Under the pieces are notes generated by a model. The model was not told the origin of the DNA. It worked only from the letters and a program-made list of their open reading frames with translations, and did not search any database. A program made the position numbers and the translations under genes. Source: Sphingomonas sp. 35-24ZXX (GTDB lineage: Bacteria > Pseudomonadota > Alphaproteobacteria > Sphingomonadales > Sphingomonadaceae). Taken from it: a DNA stretch of 64,000 nucleotides. The DNA lies in assembly GCF_000786215.1 (NCBI RefSeq), contig NZ_JROG01000008.1, forward strand, positions 1 through 64,000. The letters are read 5' to 3'. Of the stretch, positions 1 through 8,400 are shown in pieces (position 1 is the first letter of the stretch; the number at the start of each line of letters is the position of its first letter).

Positions 1-1534
1 AACGGCGGAATGCGGCCAGTGCAACTGCCAACAGCAACAGCAGCCCCGCGAGCCCGAGCGACAGCAGATTGCCCCAGCGCGCAAAAGGCGTCGGGGCATG
101 CGCGCCGGGCAGCACGCTGCCGATATGGCCCGCGCTGTGATGGGCGAGCGACTGCAGCAACCGTCCATCGGCATCGATCACCGCCGATATGCCGGTCGGA
201 GTCGATCGGATCACGGGCAGCCCTTCTTCCAGCGCGCGCATCCGCGCCTGCGCCAGATGCTGCGGCGGACCCCAGGTGCCGAACCAGGCATCGTTGCTGG
301 GGTTGAACAGGAAACCGGGCCGGTTGGCGGCATCGACCACCTCGCCCGAGAACACGATCTCGTAGCAGATCTGCAGCCCCATCCGGCCGAATGCCCCCAG
401 GTCCAGCGTCTGCGCCCCAGGCCCGGGGGTAAAACCGATCGTCCCCGGCACCAGCCGTGACAGGCCGATCTGGCCCAGAATGTCTTCATAGGGCAGATAT
501 TCGCCGCCAGGGACGAGATGGCTCTTGTCGTAGCTCGCCAGGATTTCGCCCTGGCTGGAGAAGGCGAACACGCTGTTGGCCGCAGCCACCGCCTGACCGT
601 TGCGGTCGAAGTCTAGCTTCACCCCGCCAGTGACCAGCAGATCGCCGTCGTTGAGCGAGCGGGTCAGCCGCGCGCGGACACCGGCGGCCGTTTCGGGGTA
701 ATAATAGCGGCGGGGATAGCCATCCTCGACAAAATCCTCGGTGGCTGCCTCGGGCCAGAAGACGATGCGCGGGCGCACAGCCTGGCGATCGACCGTCTGC
801 CGTTCCAGCCGCGCGAAATTGCGCATCGCCTCCTGCGGGTCATATTTGTCCGACTGGTCGTTGTTCGGCTGGACCACGGTGATCGGCGTTGCGGTCGGCG
901 GGGCGGCGCGCGGCTGGATGGCCCAGCCAGCGCTGCTCACCAGAACTACGCCTCCCAGCAGCGCTGCTGCGGCTCGCCATTGCCGCTGCACCAGCAGCAG
1001 CAGTGCGCCTGCGGTCAGCACGACCAGCGCACCAAGCCCGTAGGTGCCGACGATCCGCGCCGCCCAGCCCGCATCCAGCGCGACCACGCCCAGCGGGTTC
1101 CAGGCAAAGCCGGTGAACACCCAGGCGCGCATCCATTCGGTGATCAGCCACAATCCGGCAAAGGCAAGCACCTGCACGGCATCGACCTTGTCGCCGCTGC
1201 CGGGGCGAACGACCTTGACCGCCAATGCCGCCAGCGCCGGAAACAGCCCCAGATAGCAGGACAGCCCCACCACCGCGACCCAGCCCAGCCAGGACGGCAT
1301 CGTGTCCTGATAGGTAAAGGCGATCGCGATCCAGTTGAGCCCGATTGTGAACTGGCCCAGCGCGAAAAACCATCCGCGCGCAAAGGCCGCGCGGCGGTTG
1401 GGGGCGATGGAGATCAGGTGGATCAGCAGCATCATACCCGCCAGCGTCATCGGCCACAGGCCCAGAGGAGCAAAGCCGGTGGCGGACAGACCGCCTGCGA
1501 GCAGGGCGAGCAAACGGGGATAGCGCTGGATCAT
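1..1534 (-). CDS. lnt: Apolipoprotein N-acyltransferase (3' end outside window)
   Basis: Inner-membrane enzyme that adds the third acyl chain to the N-terminal cysteine of lipoproteins. The visible 511 codons begin at an ATG (MIQRYPRLL) and show several hydrophobic segments over the first ~205 residues. A periplasmic nitrilase-type domain follows, with the expected triad: Glu262 in FWPEAAT, Lys337 in SYDKSHLVPGGEY and Cys390 in LQICYE. A final TM segment begins near residue 495. The family is usually ~510-540 aa, so only a few C-terminal residues are missing. The 190 bp between this start and the next plus-strand gene would carry its promoter. Assignment is secure because topology and all three catalytic residues are present. 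Confidence 0.96.
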   Translation of the reverse strand, partial: MIQRYPRLLALLAGGLSATGFAPLGLWPMTLAGMMLLIHLISIAPNRRAAFARGWFFALGQFTIGLNWIAIAFTYQDTMPSWLGWVAVVGLSCYLGLFPALAALAVKVVRPGSGDKVDAVQVLAFAGLWLITEWMRAWVFTGFAWNPLGVVALDAGWAARIVGTYGLGALVVLTAGALLLLVQRQWRAAAALLGGVVLVSSAGWAIQPRAAPPTATPITVVQPNNDQSDKYDPQEAMRNFARLERQTVDRQAVRPRIVFWPEAATEDFVEDGYPRRYYYPETAAGVRARLTRSLNDGDLLVTGGVKLDFDRNGQAVAAANSVFAFSSQGEILASYDKSHLVPGGEYLPYEDILGQIGLSRLVPGTIGFTPGPGAQTLDLGAFGRMGLQICYEIVFSGEVVDAANRPGFLFNPSNDAWFGTWGPPQHLAQARMRALEEGLPVIRSTPTGISAVIDADGRLLQSLAHHSAGHIGSVLPGAHAPTPFARWGNLLSLGLAGLLLLLAVALAAFRR

Positions 1535-1725
1535 GGGTGTGAGCCTATGCCCGCGCGCGCAGGCGCTGACAATCGGCGTTGCAACCTGCCTGTCACACTT
1601 GGCGGGGCACACTGAGCCGGTCACGCTGGTGCGGTCACACTGGGGCGGTCACGCTTGGACAGCGGCCTATCTATCGATGCGAAAGCAGGTGACAGGCAGT
1701 GCGCCGCTGCGCATAAGCTTGGCCG

Positions 1726-2418
1726 ATGACCATGCTGACCGCCCTGCTGCTGACCCTGCAAGCTGCCCCTGCCCCTGCGCCCGCCGTCGCCGCGTCGGCG
1801 CCCACGCTGTCGCAGGCGCAGCGCGACGACCTGACCTGCGCCGCGGCCTTTGCGATCATCGCATCGGAACAGGCGCGCGGTGTCACCTCGGCGCTCGCCT
1901 ATCCCACTTTGGTCAGCCGCGGACGCGTCTATTTCGTCACCACCGCCGAACGCATCGTCGCCGAAACCGGCTCGAGCGACGAAGGCGTCGGGCTGGCGCT
2001 GCAGGACATTGTTGAGCGGTTGCAGGCAGAAGCGGCGCAGTCGAACGACCCTGCCGGCGTGGTCGATGCCGTGATGGAGCCCTGCCTCAAGAAGCTGGAC
2101 GCCGCCGTCCCGCTGCCGCCGCCGCCTTCGATGCTGCAATGCGCGGTCTATGTGCAGCTCGCCTATGACGAGGTGAAGGGCCGCGAGGGTGATTCGAGCA
2201 CCGCGCGCGACCTGAAGACCCTCGCCAGCGTGCTCGAATCGCGCGCCCGCGACGAAATGCGCGACGAAGGGCTGAGCGGCAACGAGGCCGATGCCCGGTT
2301 CATCAAGGCGCGCGAGAGCGCGATCGCCGCCGAGGCCGTGCGCGAAACCGACGATACCGCCACCGATATCGATTTCGAGCACTGCTTCAATCTGGCGCGC
2401 CCCGCGGAAAAGCGCTGA
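1726..2418 (+). CDS. Secreted four-cysteine protein of unknown function
   Basis: 230-residue protein with an N-terminal signal peptide (hydrophobic LTALLLTLQ, then an Ala/Pro-rich stretch). The mature part looks like two similar halves. Each half starts with a cysteine in a hydrophobic helix context (DDLTCAAAF and SMLQCAVYV) and ends with another (MEPCLKKL and FEHCFNLA), so two disulfides are plausible. The gene at 60855-61520 has the same plan (LTC..LC..MQC..EAC), so I infer a small paralogous periplasmic family. No enzyme motif is visible. Met at codon 1 or 3 could be the start; no strong ribosome-binding site decides it. It is transcribed divergently from lnt. Function unknown. Confidence 0.8.
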   Translation: MTMLTALLLTLQAAPAPAPAVAASAPTLSQAQRDDLTCAAAFAIIASEQARGVTSALAYPTLVSRGRVYFVTTAERIVAETGSSDEGVGLALQDIVERLQAEAAQSNDPAGVVDAVMEPCLKKLDAAVPLPPPPSMLQCAVYVQLAYDEVKGREGDSSTARDLKTLASVLESRARDEMRDEGLSGNEADARFIKARESAIAAEAVRETDDTATDIDFEHCFNLARPAEKR

Positions 2419-2518
2419 TCGACCCCGCATCGGCCGCTGCCCCGGATCGGGATTCCGCGGCGCCTGCGCCTGTCAAAAAAATGGCGAAATGTGTCACCTG
2501 GGCTGACGGCTTTACGCA

Positions 2519-2548
2519 TCGTTAACGAATGACCCCTAAATCGTTAAC
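2519..2548. promoter_or_regulatory. Repeated TCGTTAAC element upstream of the sigma-54 activator gene
   Basis: TCGTTAAC occurs at 2519-2526 and again at 2541-2548, 22 bp apart. The first copy forms the perfect palindrome TCGTTAACGA. It lies 50-75 bp before the activator start at 2596, in an AT-richer stretch. A two-site operator is inferred from repetition and position only. Confidence 0.3.
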
Positions 2549-2595
2549 TCAAGGCGGTAAGCACTGCCAGCAAGACATAATGGGGCAAAGTTGAC

Positions 2596-3654
2596 ATGGA
2601 CAAGCTGGACGGACTGGCAATGGCGGACCTGATCGTGGGCAACAGCCTGGCGATCCGCGAAATCCGGGGCCTGGTGCGCTTTGCCGCCGAAACCCGCGCT
2701 TCCGTCCTGATCACCGGGCCTTCGGGCACCGGCAAGGAGCTCGTCGCCCACGCGCTGCACCGCGCGTCGTCGCGCACCGCCGCCCCGTTCGTCGCGGTCA
2801 ACAGCGGCGCGATCCCGCGCGAACTGATCGAATCCGAACTGTTCGGCCATGAGAAGGGCAGCTTCACCGGCGCCATCGCGCGGCGCATCGGCCATTTCGA
2901 ATCGGCCAATAATGGCACATTGTTCCTCGACGAAATCGGCGAGATGCCGCTCGACATGCAGGTGCGGCTGCTGCGCGTGCTGGAGGACCACAAGGTCCGC
3001 CGCATCGGCAGCAACGAGGATGTCAGCGTCGATGTCCGCATGATCGCCGCCACCCACCAGTGCCTGGAAAGCGCGATCGCGCAGGGCCGGTTCCGGGCTG
3101 ACCTTTTCTACCGCCTCAACGTCCTGCCGATCGAGCTGCCCGCGCTGGCCGAGCGCATCGAGGACATTCCGATGCTGGTCGAGCATTTCCTGTCGCGCGG
3201 CTTTGCGGCGGACAATCCCCCGGTGTTCACCGACGAGGCGCTGGCCATCCTGATGGCGCATGACTGGCCCGGCAATGTCCGCGAACTCAAAAATCTGGTC
3301 GAGCGCGCCGCCGTGTTCTTCCAGGGCATGGAAGTTGGCACCGACCAGATGGCAATGCTGCTGCGCCCCACGCGCAGCGCCCGCCCGGCCGCCAGCGCTG
3401 CCCCTGCATCGCAGGACCTGCCCGTCAATGTCGTGGCTCTGGCCCCGGCCCAGCCCGCCACGCCGCGCTTCGCCCGCCCGATGGACCTGCGCGAGCATCT
3501 TCAGAACGAGGAAAAGCGCGTGCTGATCGAGGCGCTCGAATCGACCAATGGCGTGGTTTCGGCCGCGGCCCGGCTGGTCAAGCTGCAGCGCACGACCTTT
3601 GTCGAGAAGATGAAGCGCTACCAGATCGGCCGCGATATCGCGATGAGCGCCTGA
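2596..3654 (+). CDS. Sigma-54-dependent transcriptional activator, FleQ-like, no receiver domain
   Basis: 352-residue bacterial enhancer-binding protein. The AAA+ domain starts almost at the N-terminus: Walker A GPSGTGKE (residues 41-48), sigma-54 contact loop GSFTGA (88-93), Walker B GTLFLDEIG (107-115), and sensor/arginine region RADLFYRLNVLPI. A Pro/Ala linker leads to a Fis-type HTH (NGVVSAAARLVKLQRTTFVEKMKRYQI) whose TTFVEKM core resembles FleQ/FlrA regulators. There is no response-regulator or other sensory domain, so it may be constitutively competent or controlled by a partner, as PspF is. The loop has Ser in place of the usual Ala (GAFTGA), a tolerated natural variant. Family is certain. 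The target is unknown, but a strong sigma-54 promoter match exists at 34722-34738. Confidence 0.93.
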   Translation: MDKLDGLAMADLIVGNSLAIREIRGLVRFAAETRASVLITGPSGTGKELVAHALHRASSRTAAPFVAVNSGAIPRELIESELFGHEKGSFTGAIARRIGHFESANNGTLFLDEIGEMPLDMQVRLLRVLEDHKVRRIGSNEDVSVDVRMIAATHQCLESAIAQGRFRADLFYRLNVLPIELPALAERIEDIPMLVEHFLSRGFAADNPPVFTDEALAILMAHDWPGNVRELKNLVERAAVFFQGMEVGTDQMAMLLRPTRSARPAASAAPASQDLPVNVVALAPAQPATPRFARPMDLREHLQNEEKRVLIEALESTNGVVSAAARLVKLQRTTFVEKMKRYQIGRDIAMSA

Positions 3655-3688
3655 ACCCTTTCCCTCCTGCTTCTAGGAGAACGAAAGT

Positions 3689-3842
3689 CCTCCCCCTTGA
3701 TGGGGGAGGGTTGGGTGGAGGTGATCGCTCCGGATCGCGCAACGATGCGATGGATCATCACCCAGCCGCACCGGCACCCTCACCGCTGCGACTAGGCGGC
3801 AAAGCCACCAAGTCTCGCTGCCTCTCCCATCAAGGGAGAGGC
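3689..3842. repeat. Intergenic palindromic repeat with two hairpins
   Basis: Two related hairpins, CCTCCCCCTTGATGGGGGAGG (3689-3709) and CCTCTCCCATCAAGGGAGAGG (3821-3841), flank ~110 bp and are roughly inverted copies of each other. It lies between two convergent genes. I recognise this TTGATGGGGGAGGGTTGGGTGGAGG type as a common dispersed non-coding element in sphingomonads and relatives. It may also act as a bidirectional terminator. Confidence 0.65.
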
Positions 3843-3876
3843 GTTACCGTCCGAAAGCTGAAGGGAATAAAACCCC

Positions 3877-4548
3877 TCAGAAATCCGCTTCCTCGTAATG
3901 CGAGGGAGGCTTGATCACTTCCATCCGTTCGGCCAGCAGCGGACGAAAGGACGGCCGCGACTTGAACTTGCGGTACCAGTCCGCAGTCTGCGCATGCGCC
4001 AGCCAGTCGATGCCGCCCAGATAATCCGCGATCGAGATATGCGCGGCGGCGGCCAGATCCGCGAGACTCATCGTCGCTCCGCCGATCCACGCATGATGGT
4101 CGAGCAGATAATCGATATAGTCGAGATGCGTGTTGGCCAGCCGCATCGCCTCGCGCAGCACCCGTCCATCGGGCGGCTGGCGATAGATCAGGCGCTTGCG
4201 CATGCGCTCGTGCATCAATGGGGCGACGACATCGCCGAAGAACTGCTCGTCGAACCAGGCCACCAGCCGGCGGATTTCGGCGCGGTTGTCGGCCGATCCG
4301 TTGATCATCGGGTTCTTCTCGACCGTTTCCTCGAAATATTCGCAGATCGCCCAGCTGTCGCACAGCGTCTGGTCGCGATCACGGTGCCGCATCACCGGGG
4401 TCCGCCCGGCGGGGTTCATGTCGAGAAATTCGTCGCGCTGCTCCCAGGGTGATTCGCGCACCAGCTCATAGCCGATGCCCTTCTCGCCCAGCAGCAGGCG
4501 GACTTTTCGCGAAAACGGACACAAGGGAAACTGAAACAACTGCCACAT
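3877..4548 (-). CDS. fzlA: GST-fold protein, probable FtsZ-binding FzlA
   Basis: Glutathione S-transferase-fold protein of ~223 residues, starting MWQLFQFPLCPFSRKVR. The thioredoxin-like N-terminal domain has PLCPFSRKVRLLL where GSTs have their active-site motif, then NPAGRTPV. An all-helical C-terminal domain contains DLAAAAHISIADYLGG. The C-terminus IKPPSHYEEADF resembles the conserved tail of alphaproteobacterial FzlA, a GST-like protein that binds FtsZ filaments and is needed for constriction. That identity rests on remembered family features, so a plain GST cannot be excluded. Upstream in-frame Met codons exist at 4560 and 4587; I chose 4548 because family members begin at this MW. Confidence 0.75.
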   Translation of the reverse strand: MWQLFQFPLCPFSRKVRLLLGEKGIGYELVRESPWEQRDEFLDMNPAGRTPVMRHRDRDQTLCDSWAICEYFEETVEKNPMINGSADNRAEIRRLVAWFDEQFFGDVVAPLMHERMRKRLIYRQPPDGRVLREAMRLANTHLDYIDYLLDHHAWIGGATMSLADLAAAAHISIADYLGGIDWLAHAQTADWYRKFKSRPSFRPLLAERMEVIKPPSHYEEADF

Positions 4549-4804
4549 GGCATCATCCATGCAACAGCAACGCCGATGCGTCCACACAATGCTGGCGGGC
4601 TTGAACGCATTTTACGGCCAGATCGGGGGCAGTCGGCAGGGACCTCAAAGTCTGCCCCAACCTGAACAGACTGTCATTTTGTTTCGACCAACGGACCGAT
4701 TCTGTCGATTTGCCGCATCTTTCGTTCAGCTTGGGGTCGGGCGCGACCAGCTAGACCCGGCCCGACGCCGGGCTTGCCCTGGCGTGACAATGAAGGACAA
4801 AACA

Positions 4805-5344
4805 ATGAAAACTCTCTCCCCCATCAAGTTCGCTTGCCTTTCGGCTGTCGCAGCCCTTCCGTTCGCGCTGTCGGCCCCGGCCCTGGCGCAGGAAGCCCCG
4901 CAGGCTGACGTCTATGTCGGCGCGCAGGGTGGCTATCACGATCTGGGCGACAATCCGCTCGGCAAGGATGGCAGCCCGATCTACGGCGTGTTCGCCGGTG
5001 TCGACGTTCCCGTCGGCCCGACGCTGATCGTCGGCGCGGAAGGCAATTTCAACCTGGGCTCGGGCATCATCGACAGCGAATATGGCGCGACCGGCAAGAT
5101 CGGCGTGCGCGTTGGCGACAAGGGCCAGCTGTTCGCGCGTGGCGGCTATCAGTGGGTCGACCTTGACGTGCGCCGCGCGACCGGCATTCCGACTCCGTCG
5201 GGCCTGGACGACACCAGCGGCGATTATCTCGTCGGCGTTGGCGGCCAGTACAAGATCGGCACCAACACCGCGCTGCGCGTGACGGTCGATACCCTGGGCT
5301 TCGACACCACCCGCGTGGCAGGCGGCCTGGCGTTCAACTTCTGA
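4805..5344 (+). CDS. Small outer-membrane beta-barrel protein
   Basis: 179-residue protein with a classical signal peptide ending ALA-QEAPQ. The mature part alternates hydrophobic and polar residues (VYVGAQGGYHDLG, LIVGAEGNFNLGSG, GQLFARGGYQWVDL, TALRVTVDTLGF) and ends in GGLAFNF with a terminal phenylalanine, as expected for BamA-recognised barrels of the OmpA-N/OmpW size class. The start is the ATG preceded by AAGGA at 4793-4797. A strong terminator follows at 5395. Structural or adhesive roles are typical of the class; no specific substrate can be read. Confidence 0.85.
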   Translation: MKTLSPIKFACLSAVAALPFALSAPALAQEAPQADVYVGAQGGYHDLGDNPLGKDGSPIYGVFAGVDVPVGPTLIVGAEGNFNLGSGIIDSEYGATGKIGVRVGDKGQLFARGGYQWVDLDVRRATGIPTPSGLDDTSGDYLVGVGGQYKIGTNTALRVTVDTLGFDTTRVAGGLAFNF

Positions 5345-5394
5345 GCGCACAGCACCTGATGCTCGTCACCTGACGGGCACCGGCTGACAACAGA

Positions 5395-5442
5395 CCCCAC
5401 CTGCGGCCCTTTCCCCAAGGTCGCAGGCGGGGTTTTGTTTTT
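5395..5442 (+). terminator. Rho-independent terminator
   Basis: CCCCACCTGCG (5395-5405) pairs with CGCAGGCGGGG (5422-5432) with one mismatch, and TTTTGTTTTT follows directly. The T-run is on the plus strand, so it ends the outer-membrane protein transcript. Confidence 0.9.
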
Positions 5443-5453
5443 CCGGTTGCAGC

Positions 5454-8400
5454 TTATTCGGCCGCTTCCATCGCCACCGCATCGCTCAGCGGATGCGCGA
5501 GACGGGTGAGCATCTCCTTCGGGCAGACCTGCCAGAACTGCGGCAGGTACCGATCCCAGTTGCGCAGGATTTCCTGTGCCCACTGGCTGTCGGTGCCTTC
5601 GATATGCGCCGCGATCAGACCTTTCAGGCGGTCTTCCCAGTGTGCGCTGTCGATGCGCTGCCAGATGATCGATTCGGGGTTGGCCTGCCCTGCGAAGCGG
5701 TCATGCCGGTCGAGCACGAAAGCCATGCCGCCGGTCATGCCTGCCCCGAAGTTGCTGCCGGTCTCGCCCAGGATCACCGCAACGCCGCCGGTCATGTATT
5801 CGCAGCCATTGGCACCACAGCCCTCGACGACGACTTCCGCGCCCGAGTTGCGCACCGCAAAGCGCTCGCCCGCCTGGCCCGCGGCGAACAGCTTGCCCGC
5901 CGTCGCGCCATACAGCACAGTGTTGCCGATGATCGTGTTGGCATGGCTGACCAGAGGCGAGCTGACCGTCGGCCGCACGATGATGGTGCCGCCGGACAGG
6001 CCCTTGCCGACATAGTCGTTGGCATCGCCGAACACTTCGAGCGTGATCCCCTGGCACAGGAACGCGCCCAAGGACTGGCCCGCCGACCCGCGCAGCCGGA
6101 TGCGGACATGCCCCTCGTCCAATGCCTTCATGCCGTAGATGCGGGTAATCTCCGCCGACAGACGCGTGCCCACCGCACGGTGCGTGTTGCGGACATTATA
6201 GGTCAGCTGCATCTTCTCCCGCCGGTCGAACACGGGGCGCGCATCCTTGAGGATCAGCGCATCGAGGCTGTCGGGCACCGGGTTGCGCCAGCTGTCGAGG
6301 TTGAACTTGCGCTGGTCGTCAGCGACATCGACCTTGGCGAGGATCGGGTTGAGGTCGAGATCGTCAAGATGCTCGGCGCCGCGGCTGACCTGACGCAGCA
6401 GATCGGTGCGGCCGATGATCTCGTCGAGGCTGCGGAAGCCCAGCCGCGCCAGGATCTCGCGCACCTCCTCGGCGATGAAGGTCATCAGGTTGATGACCTT
6501 TTCGGGCGTGCCGGTGAACTTCGCGCGCAGCCGCTCGTCCTGCACGCACACGCCCACCGGGCAGGTGTTGCTGTGGCACTGGCGCACCATGATGCAGCCC
6601 ATCGCGACGAGCGACAGTGTGCCGATGCCGAACTCTTCGGCGCCCAGGATCGCTGCGATGACGATGTCGCGCCCGGTCTTGAGCCCGCCATCGGTGCGCA
6701 GCTTCACGCGGTGGCGCAGGCCATTCAGCGTCAGCACCTGGTTCGCCTCGGACAGGCCCATTTCCCACGGCGTTCCGGCATATTTGATGCTGGTCTGCGG
6801 TGATGCGCCGGTACCGCCGACATTGCCCGAAACCAAGATGACGTCGGCATGCGCTTTGGCGACGCCGGCGGCAATGGTGCCGATGCCAGCAGCAGAGACC
6901 AGCTTCACGCAGACGCGCGCATGCGGGTTGATCTGCTTCAGGTCATAGATCAGCTGCGCCAGATCCTCGATCGAATAGATGTCGTGATGCGGCGGCGGGC
7001 TGATCAGCGTCACCCCCGGGGTCGAGTGGCGCAGCTTGGCGATGTATTCGGTCACCTTGAAGCCGGGCAGCTGGCCGCCCTCGCCGGGCTTGGCCCCTTG
7101 CGCGACCTTGATCTCGATCTCTTCGCACGCGCCCAGATATTCGGCGGTGACGCCGAAGCGGCCCGAGGCGATCTGCTTGATGCCGCTGTTGGCATTGTCG
7201 CCATTGTCGCGCGGCAGATAGCGTTCGGAATCCTCGCCGCCCTCGCCCGACACCGCCTTGGCGCCGATGCGGTTCATCGCGATGGCCAGCGTCTCGTGCG
7301 CTTCGGGCGACAAGGCACCCAGCGACATGCCCGGCGTCACGAACCGCTTGCGGATCTCGGTGATCGCCTCGACCTCGTCGAGCGGCACTGCCTTGGCGGC
7401 GTAGTTGAACTCCATCAGGTCGCGCAGATACACCGGCGGCAGCTGGCGCACGCCTTCGGCGAACTGCAGATATTGCGAATAGCTGTCCTTGGCGACGGCG
7501 GTCTGCAGCAGGTGCATGAGGCCGGCCGAATAGGCATGCGCCTCCCCGCCATCGCGCTGCTTGTAGAAGCCACCGATCGGCAGCCGCGCGACATTGCTGT
7601 CCCAGGCCGCATCATGCCGCAACTTGGCGTTGAGATGCAGCGAGGCATAGCCCTCGCCCGAGATCTTGGACGGCATGCCGGGGAACAGGTCGTTGACCAG
7701 CGCGCGGCTGAGACCGACCGCTTCGAAATTGTAACCACCGCGATAGCTCGAGATCACCGCGATGCCCATCTTGGACATGATCTTGAGCAGCCCCTCGTTG
7801 ATCGCCTTGCGATAGTTGGCGATGCACTTGGACAGGCTGATGTCGCCGCACAGGCCGCGCGACTGACGATCGGCGATCGAAAGCTCTGCCAGCCAGGCGT
7901 TGACCGTGGTCGCGCCTGCGCCGATCAGCACCGCGAAATGGTGCGTGTCGAGGCATTCGGCCGAGCGCACGTTGATCGAGGCATAGGCGCGCAGGCCCTT
8001 GCGCACGAGGTGGGTGTGGACGGCGGCCGCGGCCAGGATCATCGGAACGCCGATCTGGTCCTCGTCGGCATTCTCGTCGGTCAGGAAGATTTCGGTGCTG
8101 CCCTCTCGCACCGCCTGCTCGGCTTCGTTGCGGATGCGGGTGATCGCCGCGCGCAGCTGCTCGGGGCCGCCGTCGGCGGGGAAGACGCAGTCGATTTCCG
8201 CCACCAGGCTGCCGAAATCGGCCTTGAGCCGCAGCCAGTCGGCATTGGTCAGCACCGGGCTGTCGAGCACAAGCACGCGCTCGTTCTGGCTGTCCTGCTC
8301 CAGGATGTTGGCCAGGTTGGAAAAGCGCGTCTTCAGGCTCATCACATGCCGTTCGCGCAAGCTGTCGATCGGCGGGTTGGTGACCTGGCTGAAATTCTGG

